Below are positions 46,590 to 57,700 of a stretch of 64,000 nt of DNA, piece by piece. The position numbers and the translations under genes were made by a program. Below the pieces are notes generated by a model that was not told the DNA's origin, searched no databases, and saw nothing but the letters and a program-made list of their open reading frames with translations. The DNA comes from Chrysoperla carnea (lineage: Eukaryota > Arthropoda > Insecta > Neuroptera > Chrysopidae). Position 1 is the first letter of the stretch. Every line of letters begins with the position of its first letter. The stretch lies in NCBI RefSeq assembly GCF_905475395.1, contig NC_058337.1, forward strand, positions 98,450,368 through 98,514,367. Direction: 5' to 3'.

Positions 46590-47010
46590 CATTTTCTCGC
46601 GATAATCAAGTTCAGAAAAGAGAAATCCGAATGGGAGTAAAACAGACTAAACTTAAACTATAGAATTAAGTGCAAAATTAAATCATTTTTATACGAATAT
46701 TCCAGCACAAAACTATATATAACTTGGAGAGTTTATTATTATTGACAACGAAACATTGCAAAAATTTTCGAAAAATTGTTTCAACTGTCACATACTCTAC
46801 GTTTTTCATGGATAGTGTCCCTACTTTGGGCCAAAAATATTGTACATGGGAATACAAAAGTACAGTTATATTTTTTTTAGTATTTAAATTGAACAGGTTG
46901 ACACAATGAAATGTGATTTTAAAAATATTTTAAATATAATTATTACATAATATTATTTTGACCTTCTATGGCCCCTTATAATAATATATAAAAATTTCAT
47001 TGTACTAATT
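46590..47010. other. Intergenic, no gene
   Basis: No repeat or exon recognised. Confidence 0.4.
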
Positions 47011-47016
47011 TATTAT

Positions 47017-47668
47017 ACCATGTATATATGAAATATACATAGTATTATAAGTTCAGTCCCAAGTTTGTAACGCCTAAAAATATTGATGCTACAAAAAAAA
47101 AAATTGGTATAGGTGTTCATAAAATCACCTAATTAATCCATTTCCGGTTGTCCGTCCGTCCGGCTGTCCGGCCGTCCGTCCGTCCGTCTGTGGTCACGAT
47201 TACTCAAAAACGAAAAGAGATATCAAGCTGAAATTTTTACAGCGTGTTTAGGACGTAAAAAGTGAGGTCAAGTTCGTAAATGAGCAACATGGGTCAATTG
47301 GGTCATGGGTCCGTAGTACCCATCTTGTAAACCGTTAGACATAGAATAAAAGTTTAAATGTAAAAAATATTCCTTACAAAAAAATAAACAACTTTTGTTT
47401 GAAACATTTTTTTGTAAACATCACTGTTTACCCACGAGGGCATTAATTAGGTACAAATTTTATAGTATGTATTAATATCAAAGTGAGTATCTTTTGTTAT
47501 TTACGTGACGTCAAAAGAACAAACAAGTGCGCATCAACACTTGCGCATTATATGAGAATATCAGTTAAATATGTCAGATATGTATGTATGTGAAATGTGA
47601 CAGAGTTATCAACACTGCCTATACATGGTATTTCAACAATTAACTCAGTCAATTGTTTGTTTTCACTT
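47017..47668 (+). repeat. Family A repeat, longest copy
   Basis: TTATACCATGTATATATGAA start, GTCCCAAGTTTGTAACGCC, a TCCG-unit microsatellite at 47149-47189, AAATTTTTACAGCGTG, CATGGGTCAATTGGG, the CTTTTGTTTGAAAC block, CTGTTTACCCACGAGGGC and AACAATTAACTCAGTC at the 3' end. No coding frame. Best reference copy for the family. Confidence 0.85.
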
Positions 47669-47674
47669 GTTTAA

Positions 47675-50083
47675 AAAATAAAAATTTGCTACATATTCAT
47701 ATGTTATCACGTACATTGAATATTATTTTAAATCCGTTATATATTTATTTATATATACTTATGTGGTATTATAGACCTCATGTGGTGTTTAATATTTACA
47801 TGTGCTCCTGAGCTACAATGTCAGATATTTTTCTATTCAATAAAAAACTTAAAAAATGCAACAAAAATAAAAAAGAATTGCATAAAAATCATGTGAATTA
47901 GTCCATTTTATACTAAAGAAAACTGTTTCATCTTATAGAAACTTTTTAAATGACACACAAATTATAGTTTAGCATAATACTTAGTATACAACCAGAGTGT
48001 TAGGATCCAAACAGCAGTAGTAAAATAAGCATATTTTTCGGCTTATGTTGCTCATTCCTTTCGTCTTTTTAACATCCCAAAAAATGTATTTTGTAGTAGC
48101 GTACAATACAGAATGCGCTTATAAAGATTGTGTGTCCCATACTTATAAAGATTGTTTGAATAGGATTTTTTAATAAAAATTATCATTTTAATATAATAAA
48201 TGCACATACAATTTCTGAACGACGACAGACCCAGAAAAAATGTCAATAAAATAAATAACATTTTTATAAGGGAATGTTTTATCTTTTGTTTGAATCATTT
48301 TTTCATACCACCAACAGTTAATTTAGAGTTTATGGTAGCATTTTTAGTGTTTATGCTATTAAAATGGTAGTTCATATTCAGTATATTGTACATTGCTAGA
48401 TCAATAGTTTCAAAAGCATTACAAAAAAAGAAAAATTTAAAAAAATATAAAGTATGAATATCGAAAATCGATTTCCTGATAAGAAATGTTACTCAATGAA
48501 AATATATTACGCTTGAAGATTAAAAAGTGTTTATATGGCCGTGCAACTATCAGGTTTAAATATCAATAAAATGATTGATTTATGAAGTATTGTATCAATA
48601 CTTTCAAACTATGCACCTTTGCCAGAAGTTACTAGTTCTTTCCTCCTGTTCATGACTGTTGATAAATGATTCTTTTTTTTAATATTCTATTTGCATTATT
48701 TGCTAAGCGTCATTTAGAACTTTTTTTTTGTTTATTTTTATTCTTCCTTTAGAGTTTGATTGTTTGAACAAACAAATTGAAGTTAGACCACATGAAAATT
48801 TTAAATGGGAAACGGGAAATTAAAGAAATCTTTCATTTTTCAGATACCGAATGGTTTTTCTCATTTTTTCATTTAGTTATGCCAGTAAAAAGTTTTCAAA
48901 ATGGGGATTAGAATGCAATGATATATACAACTGTATTACAAAAATATTGGTGTCTCAGTTTGTTGCAACTTTGATATTTAAAAAAAAAAGTAAATAAAAA
49001 ATTAACCTCATGATAACTTTGACAAAATTATCACTACCCGAAAATTTGAAAGTTAAAAAAAGTTAACTTAATAGATTTTCAAAATTTCGCGTACATGGGA
49101 CATAAAAGATCATTGGTTGTGATTTTTAATTATAAGTGGCTGGATATCAATCAAAGTAAAAAACTTTTGTTAGGTATACTTTTATTAAAGCAGTAATTAA
49201 TTTTACAAAATATATTATTATTAATTTTTAAATACAATATTCCTTGGAATTCTTAAAAATATCAAATTTAAGGCAATATACAAAGAAAAAAAAAAAAAAA
49301 AAAAAAATACAAAACGAACGAAAAAATTATTGCAAGATTTAAGTTATTTAGAAAACAGTAGCAATTTTCATAAAAACAAATTGTCTTGTCATAAATATCA
49401 TAATAGACAAAAAATATAAATATTGTCTTCGAAAAGTCGTGAACAAGAAATTGTAGATATAACTTTTTGTGAATCGGCCGTTTTCATACTGTGTAACAAC
49501 CTAGTTCATGTATACAGTAAAGCTTACTACATGTTACAAATATTAATAAAAAAACAGAATATGATTTTATAAAATATCGATTGTACGTATTTAACGTACA
49601 TTCGAATTAAAAAAAAATTGAATATATCTCCAATATTTTGTGCAGTAATTTTCTTTTATTGATACTTATGCGTTTAAAAAGTGCGGCAGAGAAGCGTGCG
49701 ATTTTGAAAACAAAAATCCATTATTTTTTCCAAATATGAGACATAAATAAATTCCTCTCATATCTTGCATACAGTAAGATGATGTCCATTCAAATTATCT
49801 CTCCTATCAAATGCCCAAGTTATTCATCATATTACGCACAATTTGAAACACCTGTTATCAGTTCTGTTTTTTACAGTGTTTCAACCGTAGGATGATATAA
49901 AAGTGGCGATTGATTTCAGCAATTTCCAGAATAAAGCACTTTTTCGACGTTTTTAAAGCTTTACTTATCTCTTGACCCTCTTAACATTGAGCTACGAGGT
50001 TCAAAATCTGTTTATAGGTAGAGTTAGTTACAAAGAAGTGCTTTTTGGGAGTCTCAAATTTCCAGCCTTACTTTGTGCACTTT
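47675..50083. other. Intergenic, no gene
   Basis: AT-rich. A-run at 49287-49307. Short frames without coding character. Confidence 0.4.
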
Positions 50084-50085
50084 AT

Positions 50086-50626
50086 ACAGTGTGATCATTT
50101 CAAAAGATCCACCCTTAATAACGATTAAGATAACAAGGGGAAAGTTAAAAAATAGCGCCTACAAAATTTAAAGTTTCACCCCTTCGCTCCTAGTCACCCC
50201 AACTTCAAATGACATTTCCTACTTTGTGATACCTTATTTGAAAGGGCGTAAAGTTTTCTCTTTAACCAAGATAACAAAATGAAATCGATCAATTGGTTCT
50301 CAAGATAGACTACACAGAAGATGGAGGATATGTAATTAATCTTCTGGGTAGTCTATTTTAAGAACTAATCGATCGATTTTATTTTTTTATATCATGGTTA
50401 AAGATAGAATTTTATGCCCTTTCAAATGAGGCATTACAAAGCAGGAAGTGCTATGTTTAATTTTAAAGTTGGAGAGGGTGGAGATGAAGGAATGAAACCT
50501 AAAATTTTCGAGGTACCATTTTTTAACTTTTCCGTCCATACCTAAATCGACGTGTTTTCACTCAAAACAATAATCACATCAGGTTAAGAGTCATTAAGGG
50601 TCGATACTTTTGAAGCGATCAAACTG
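50086..50626. mobile_element. Foldback transposon with TA target duplication (541 bp)
   Basis: Ends CAGTGTGATCATTTCAAAAG and, reversed, CAGTTTGATCGCTTCAAAAG, with TA on both sides (50084-50085, 50627-50628). The inverted arms run almost to the centre (AGTTAAAAAAT, CATTTGAAAGGGC, AGATAGACTAC against AAAATAGACTAC), so the whole element is one imperfect palindrome. CAGT ends and TA suggest the Tc1/mariner superfamily. No coding. Confidence 0.85.
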
Positions 50627-50629
50627 TAT

Positions 50630-52085
50630 TTATTTGTTTATTCAACTATTTTGATCGAGTGTGTATATGATGTAAAAAATCAAATGGGAAAAACAAATCA
50701 TGTATTCTGAAGCTGCATTTATTATGAATAATAAATATTTCACAAAATATATATATTTCAAAATATGTACCTAATCGATTTTTGAATTTTATTTAAAAAA
50801 TTCAATAAAAAATAACTCGTGAGCAGTAGTGCTCCGTCACTAAATGCTTCTTTTTTAATATTTTATATTGAAATGCTATTTTTGACTTTTTATATTTTTA
50901 AACAAATGAAATGACTACATAAAAGGTTGTTCCGGAATGTCCGTAATACCAAAAGGCACTTCGTTTATGAATGAAATTTTCAGTGGAAAATATAACCAAT
51001 ATAACCCAACCTAACGTCACAGGTATGCAACTGCATTTATTATTCTGATACACTTGTAGCTTAAAAAGTGTTTTTGTCACCCAGATTAGGGAACTTGATG
51101 GTATGGCAGTTGAAAAAAGATATGGTTTATAAAAGAGAAGGTTATATTTTGTTTCTAAAATCTTTATAATCTTTCCATACGGGTTAATTAATTTTCAGAT
51201 TTGTAACTCTTTTTAAATAGACATTTAATAAATAAAAGAATTAATAAATTAAAAACGAAATTAATGCTTTTTAACCATCTTCAGGTAGATCTTTTATACA
51301 TTGTAAAAGCAAAATAAATAATTTTTTATTGTATTCATGTTTTGATTTTGTGTTCCTAAAAGTGTACTCACCATAAATAATGTAGTCGCATTACAAAGCG
51401 ATTAATAATGTTTTGATAACGATCATTAAAGTCTGGTCAATGGCTACTGGTATTACCACTGGCTATACTAAGGTTTAGTGTATCTGTCTTTAAAATACAT
51501 AAAAACCAACTCTTTTTTTATATTTTTATAAATTCAGTTTATTTATATAATCGTTATATACTTTTTATTTAGTTACGTCACAAAAATGATTCTATTAAAT
51601 CTCCATTTATTCCATACTTCCACTCGAACCATACGAACGTAAGTAACCATGGAAGAATTAAAGATAAAACACTATTATATTAAATTAGAAAATTAAATAT
51701 TTTAAATTATTTTGAACAAATTTAGTTCCTATGAAAAACATGAGTAATCCCGTATCAACGACTTTAATTCTTAGACATTCCATAATATAAATTATCTTCG
51801 CCTTAATTTGATTAGATGAGTTTCAACATACTACATACGAAAGGAAGGAGAGCATTTTTAAGCAAAAGTTGTTTGCCTTTACAAAATCTGAGTGTATGTC
51901 AACTATAAAAGAAAGCATGAAGTTTTTTCGTTAACTTCCAATCAAAATTTTTCAGGATAACTAATTATATCTTACCTCTAAAACAGAAAAATTTGATCAG
52001 AGGTCCTTGAAACATGATATATTGAGATCGTTTGAATTACATTAATTCAAAAACAAAAACCAGCTATTAAAATCGAAAATGTATA
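50630..52085. other. Intergenic, no gene
   Basis: No exon or repeat recognised. The minus frame 50898-51080 has no recognisable feature. Confidence 0.4.
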
Positions 52086-52089
52086 ACAG

Positions 52090-52460
52090 TTGGAGCTGAA
52101 AAGTTCGTAGGCTTACATAGTAAAACACATTTTTTGGTAAAATTCGATTTTATTGTTCAACATATTTGGCTTTGAGAGGGATAAAGCGATTATAGCGATC
52201 ATACAATTTCTCTGGCTTCAAAATAGGGTTCAGTTTCGACAATTACCTCTTCATCGGCGCAAAATCTCTTTTCATTGGGCATTCTCTGAGAACAATTAAG
52301 AGTCGCTGGGGGCTAGATCTGGAGAATACGGTGGATACGGAAGCAATTCGAAGCCTAATTCATGCAATTTTGACATCTTTTTCATTGATTTGTAACACGC
52401 GATTGATTGTGTGTGTAATAAAACAGCAAGTTGCTTCACTCAAAATGATATATCTCGCAA
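52090..52460 (-). pseudogene. mariner transposase relic, C-terminal end
   Basis: On the minus strand a frame reads KSMKKMSKLHELGFELLPYP then PPYSPDLAPSDS and a TAA. In mariner transposases the block YSPDLAPSD carries the third catalytic Asp of the DD34D triad. Shifted frames continue with RFCADEEVIVETEPYFEA, the usual next stretch, up to the end of the gene. The sequence after it (GCCTACGAACTTTTCAGC, then CCAACTGTT) resembles a mariner 3' terminal repeat. The 5' two-thirds of the gene are missing. Confidence 0.85.
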
Positions 52461-52984
52461 TTATCTTACAAATTTGATTTTTACAACTTTGCTGTTGACA
52501 AAAATTTTTAATTGTGTTTATTCAATCATGTTTTTAATAGCGTAAAATACCAATAAAATTAAATAATATTTATTTTAAAATTTATCATCAAAAATATTTA
52601 TGATGATAAAAACTGCAATATTATTTGTTAAAAACAAATGAACGTCTTAAAACGTAATTATAAAAATAAATTATGTGTTCTGTTAATCTTTCTTGGACAT
52701 CGTAAGTACTTTATCTTATTCGCACAACTAGTCTTTCACACTTGAAAAAAAAATCATTATGAATAACACATGAATATGTGGTAGCAACTATTAAGTTTGG
52801 TTATCAATTTCTTCTAGAAAATGATGTTGATTTTATTGGAATGGTGGAATTACGGAAAATTTTCTTCAAATGCTCAGTTTATTTGAAATTAACTAGAATA
52901 CTAATCGTACAAAAAGGACCTACTATTCAAATTTCATTTCAAAAACTTACTTTTTATGTCTTGAGCACGTTATAAAAATTCCAG

Positions 52985-53115
52985 CTCGATAACTATTTTC
53001 TTTTTTGATTTATCGTGATGATAGACGAACGAAAATGGGCTAGTTAGATGATTTTATGAACACCTTTACCAAAATTTTGTTCATAGATAGCATCAATATT
53101 TCTAAACGACTTTTG
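52985..53115 (-). repeat. Family A fragment, reversed
   Basis: Reverse complement contains AAATATTGATGCTATCTATG then AACAAAATTTTGGTAAAGGTG and TTCATAAAATCATCTAACTA, the 5' half of family A. Confidence 0.75.
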
Positions 53116-53211
53116 TGTTGTTAAATTACTTAAATATGGTGATTAATGATTAATGATTAAAATACTAAAAAATATCAAGTGAGGAACTGAGGATAAATTC
53201 TATATGAAATA

Positions 53212-53602
53212 CAGTCAAACCTGAGTAAGTGAGAACTGGACAAGTGAGAAAACTATAAGTGAGAGTAATAGCCAGACCCGTCGTTTTAAGCTCCCAAAAC
53301 CTCTATTAGCGAGAAACAGAAACCTCTGTAAGAGAGAGCCGTTTTTCCCTGATGGACCTCCGTAAGTGAGACTTCTACCTACATATCTATATCTCTATAA
53401 GCGACAGTCGAGCTTTATTTATTTATATTATTTAGGAGGAACTATAGCTACAATTTACTATATTCGTACTTGCTATGACTTATTATTGCTGCGTTCCTCT
53501 ATAAGAGAGAAACGCTACCCATGTACCTGCATTAGTGAGAAACCTCTATAAGTGAGAATGAGATTGTGCTCCCTTGAGTTCTCGGTTATCCAGGTTTGAC
53601 TG
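53212..53602. mobile_element. Pogo-like MITE built of repeated AAGTGAGA motifs
   Basis: Terminal inverted repeats CAGTCAAACCTGAGTAA and, reversed, CAGTCAAACCTGGATAAC, flanked by TA (53210-53211, 53603-53604). Words of the form CTCTATAAGTGAGA recur eight or nine times through its length. The same plan as the element at 19761, with another motif. No transposase coding; short frames inside are shadows. Confidence 0.88.
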
Positions 53603-53609
53603 TATACAA

Positions 53610-56400
53610 AAATCAGATTTGTTTTGTTTTTATCGTCAACTCGATATTTGTCATCAAAATTCAATAAATCAAAACATATCAAAGTTTGATTATGGAGTGC
53701 TATATTTAGGGTCATCAAGATAAAGCTTCTGTCAGTTCAGACATTTGTCGTTGCATATTGAATGCCATAAGTTGATCTTTTTGAAAACAATCGTCCTGAT
53801 TTGGATAATTAAACTACAGTGAATGGTAAGTAAAGTGAATATAATAACAAACTCTTGTGCAAGGTATTTCCAGCGTTTTTATATAAAAATTTGATTAATG
53901 ATTCATTTTAAAATTGTTTTATATTTGGTTTGTAACCGAATTGAATTTTATACACTTATCGAAGTAACATTTGTAATCAATTATGACCATGTTAGGTTGA
54001 TTTGGTATCATGATTTTGACCTCTAAAATTTCTTTATGTCTGATACTTTTTTCATCATAATTTTTTTTAATTTTAACACTTTTGAAAGTTAAGTTTTTTT
54101 CTTAAAGTGAAAATATGGTTGTAACAAAAATTCCATTGCAATAATAATACAATCTCGTGAACAACTGAGTTACATCACTGAGGTCGTGTTTCCATCTCAA
54201 TTGAGAACATTTGTTGAAGTGAGTTTTGAATTTATTGTTTTTAAACACATGAAATATTTGCATAATAGTGTTTGAATGGGGAATCGGAGACTCGACACTA
54301 CTTAGAGGTATTTACTATCTTAACATTAACTCATTTTCCACATAAATTTTCAACTCTCTACAATTGGGGGGAGCTTTGGACGTAATGCCTAATAAATTAT
54401 GAAAATTAATTATTTTCCCACAAAACAATAGGGATGGAGGAGGGGAGGGGGATGAAATTTGATATTATCAAAAATCACGAAAATTCATGATATTTTGACT
54501 CAAAAAACGGGAAAATGCTCAATCCACACTCTTGCGGAGTATGATCGACGAGTATACTCGCCAAAGGTTCCCGAATTGAAGTACTCACCACCACACTCTC
54601 GTCTTAATTAACGAGTATCTCATTACTATAACTGACATCGAAGTGGCAACAGCTGTTGCAGTAGTTCTCTGTGCGTTATAACACAACTTTTGAACAGAAA
54701 CATACAGGTAATCTCGGGAATGCGGAGTTAATACTCCACTGTACTCGCGAGGATGTCTCGTGTTGTCTTTGACTCTGGTAAAAAAAGGTCTTTTTAGTCA
54801 AGTTAGACAAGGCAAGGCGAGGACAAGCGAGACACCACAAATATATTTTTCATTCTCTCGTTGGAGGAGAGGAGACGAGGAAAAGGGAAAATAACCAATC
54901 CATACTCTCGCGGGGTATGATCGCCGAGTATACTTGCCAAAGGTAGACGGATTGAATTATTTGCCACCACACTCTCGTATTATTTCACGAGTATCTCACT
55001 GCTACAGCAACAGCTTTTGCTCTTCATGCTCTACCTCGATTGTGAAGTAGGTAAAGGAGGTTCGAAGTGTGAAGGAGGTAAAGGGTTTGTACTGCTTAGA
55101 ATTAAAAAGAAAAAAATGTGTTTTTTTTTTAATTTAGGAACTTTTGACCTTACTAACATTTAAATACATATATGAATTTTTGGGTTGATCGAAACAAGTA
55201 TTTTCGGAACCATTAAAAATTGATTATACGTGTCATAAAACATAGGAAATGTTCTTAATCTCTGCTAATAACCATTGTCAACAACTGGAGTAATTATTTT
55301 TGATAATAATACTATTCATATTTTTTGATTGTACATGAACAACATGCATTATATAAATACAATATTCAATAGTAATTAAACTAAACCATTCGTTAACAAA
55401 GATCCACGTGTCACCTAAAAAGATACTAAAGTATATAGTAATAAAATATTAAACAAATTAATGATAACTGTAGTAAAAGTATTTTTTTATTAACATACCT
55501 ACTTGGGTGTAAGATGTATGAGTTAAGTTACTTCCAATACAACTGAATGTGATTAAGAATAAAGCATGTTGACATGAAGTCATTAAGGACACGCTGCACT
55601 GTTAACTGTTACATAAATATTTTAAGTGATTTCATATAATAATAACTTAAGTATACACTTACATTATTTAACTTATCATTTAACTTCAATATTGATGTTA
55701 CTAAACTTAAGCCACTGAAATGTTTCAAATTTATATATAATGTATTTTATATTCCTGAAATTTTCGACGAACCGAAAAATGTGGCCAAGGAACATGATAT
55801 AAGAGCCAGACAGCCTCTATATAGGTGTATAGTACTTATGTGTTCCCGATTAAGAGTAATTAATCAGTATATTTCGCATAACAAAATAATATAGGTATAA
55901 ACATTTGAAAAAATCAGTTGCCGAACGAAATTGAATATAGATCCCAGAATTAATAAACTAAAACAAAATCGCAGAGGGTAGAATACAAAACAAAAAAAAC
56001 AAGTAAATTTCAGTCAAATCCATTTGTTTGTAGAAAATTCCTTTTACTCCCTCTCTTTTAATTCGTAGTGTTTGCGTGCTGCTGGAAATATAGAGTAGTA
56101 AATATTGGACAAAATAATTTATTTAAATTTTTCGCTACTCTTGAGTGTTACACTTAAAGTGAATACCGTGAGACACATTGAATACAGGACGATAGGTAAA
56201 CAAAAGGTAAAGGCTTTCTTAAAAATCGAATCTGAGTATTTCTTCTATTAAACATGTATAGTATAAAAGAAAGTTGCTATCCGTGCCTGCCTGCCTGTGT
56301 GCGGTTTTCACCATTTTTTTTCGGGATATTATACGTATAGAACATACTAATTTAATTTTCGGAAAGTGTGTAAATAAGTAGAATTTCGTCTCTATTATTA
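53610..56400. other. Intergenic with one direct repeat pair
   Basis: No gene. 54518-54632 and 54895-55010 are diverged direct copies (AATCCACACTCT-GCGG, GAGTATACTCGCCAAAGG, CCACCACACTCTCGT, CGAGTATCTCA), about 377 bases apart. Otherwise AT-rich. Confidence 0.5.
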
Positions 56401-56402
56401 TA

Positions 56403-56944
56403 CAATGTGCCGCACTTAAGATTTAGACATCCCCATATTTTCGTTATTTACCGCCGCGATTTGAATGTTTGCCCAATCATACAGGGTGATGTATACTATA
56501 AAAATATACAAATAGGGACAATTCTTAATATTTTGCTTCGCGTTAGGGATATCGAAAAAATCATTAGAAAAAGTTTTTAAGATTATATTTGTATACCCAT
56601 ATACCAGTTAACATAACTCATAAAATAAAAACTAAACATTAAAAACTAAAAAAAACTTAAAACTTATAATAATAATAATTTTGATTCTAGGACTGCAGAT
56701 CAATATAATAAAAAAATTAAAAATGCGAAATTTGTCATAAAAATCGGTATATGGATAATGGATATAAAAAAAAATTCTGAACGACTTTTTCTTTTTAATT
56801 TGTCTAATGCTTAACAAAATATTAAGAATCGGCCCTTTTTGTTAATTAGTGGAAGGCTAGGCTTAAAGTTCAGATTACGGTTAAGTGGTATTCCTCTAAA
56901 TAACAAAAATATGGGGGTGTCTTCATCTTAAGTGCGACACACTG
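56403..56944. mobile_element. Family K foldback transposon with TA target duplication (542 bp)
   Basis: Ends CAATGTGCCGCACTTAAGAT and, reversed, CAGTGTGTCGCACTTAAGAT, with TA on both sides (56401-56402, 56945-56946). Inner mirrored words include CCCCATATTTTCGTTATTTA, ATTCTTAATATTTTG. Same plan and almost the same length as the element at 50086, but a different sequence. A partial copy is at 42420-42541. No coding. Confidence 0.85.
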
Positions 56945-56949
56945 TATAT

Positions 56950-57700
56950 ACCTACTTACATTAGCTAGAAAATATATTTTAAGAGCAAAGTTTTTTTTTT
57001 TAAAATATTAATAAAAAATATGTTTTTGTCGCCGAGAATAATGATTAAGCCGTTTTGATGTTTTGCTTAGAAAGTTGTCATCATATAAAATAAGATTTTT
57101 TTTTTGAGTGTTTTTACCGCAATCTTTACAACTTTGGTGGTATCTGTCAAGTGCATCTCCATTTCAAGTGTATTTAAGATTCGTTTGTTTATACTTTGTA
57201 TGTACACACGCCGAATAGATAAGTAATAGATGTATCGTCTTTTATATTTGAATATGCAAAAATATTATATTTATACCTTTTAAGGATTCAAATACTAGAA
57301 ATTAAGTACAGTATAAAGAATGAGACGAAAGTGAATAAACAGTGATAAAAAAGTATTATTTATTATTATTTAAATTAATATTTCTGCACGTTTTGTTATG
57401 AATTTTGTTATTCCTACAGGACATACAATAAATATATTAAGTTAAACTTTTTTATTGGAAATCCTATAAAAAAAGTCGATGTATTTTAGAAAAAAGCTTA
57501 TAAACTACTTGCTTTTTATGGAAAAAATTCTTTGTCTATAAATGTAGCTATTGCTTTTGTATTGATATTGAAATTTTGCAATAATCTTTTATTTATTTAT
57601 TTTATGTATCAAGTTTTTATTTATTTTATGTAGCTATAAGCTCTTATTTTAAAATTACAAAAATGATCGTATTCTTGTTGTTTCAAAATTGAAGTTGCTA
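56950..57700. other. 3' side of the secreted-protein gene
   Basis: AT-rich downstream flank; no gene or repeat recognised. Confidence 0.4.
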
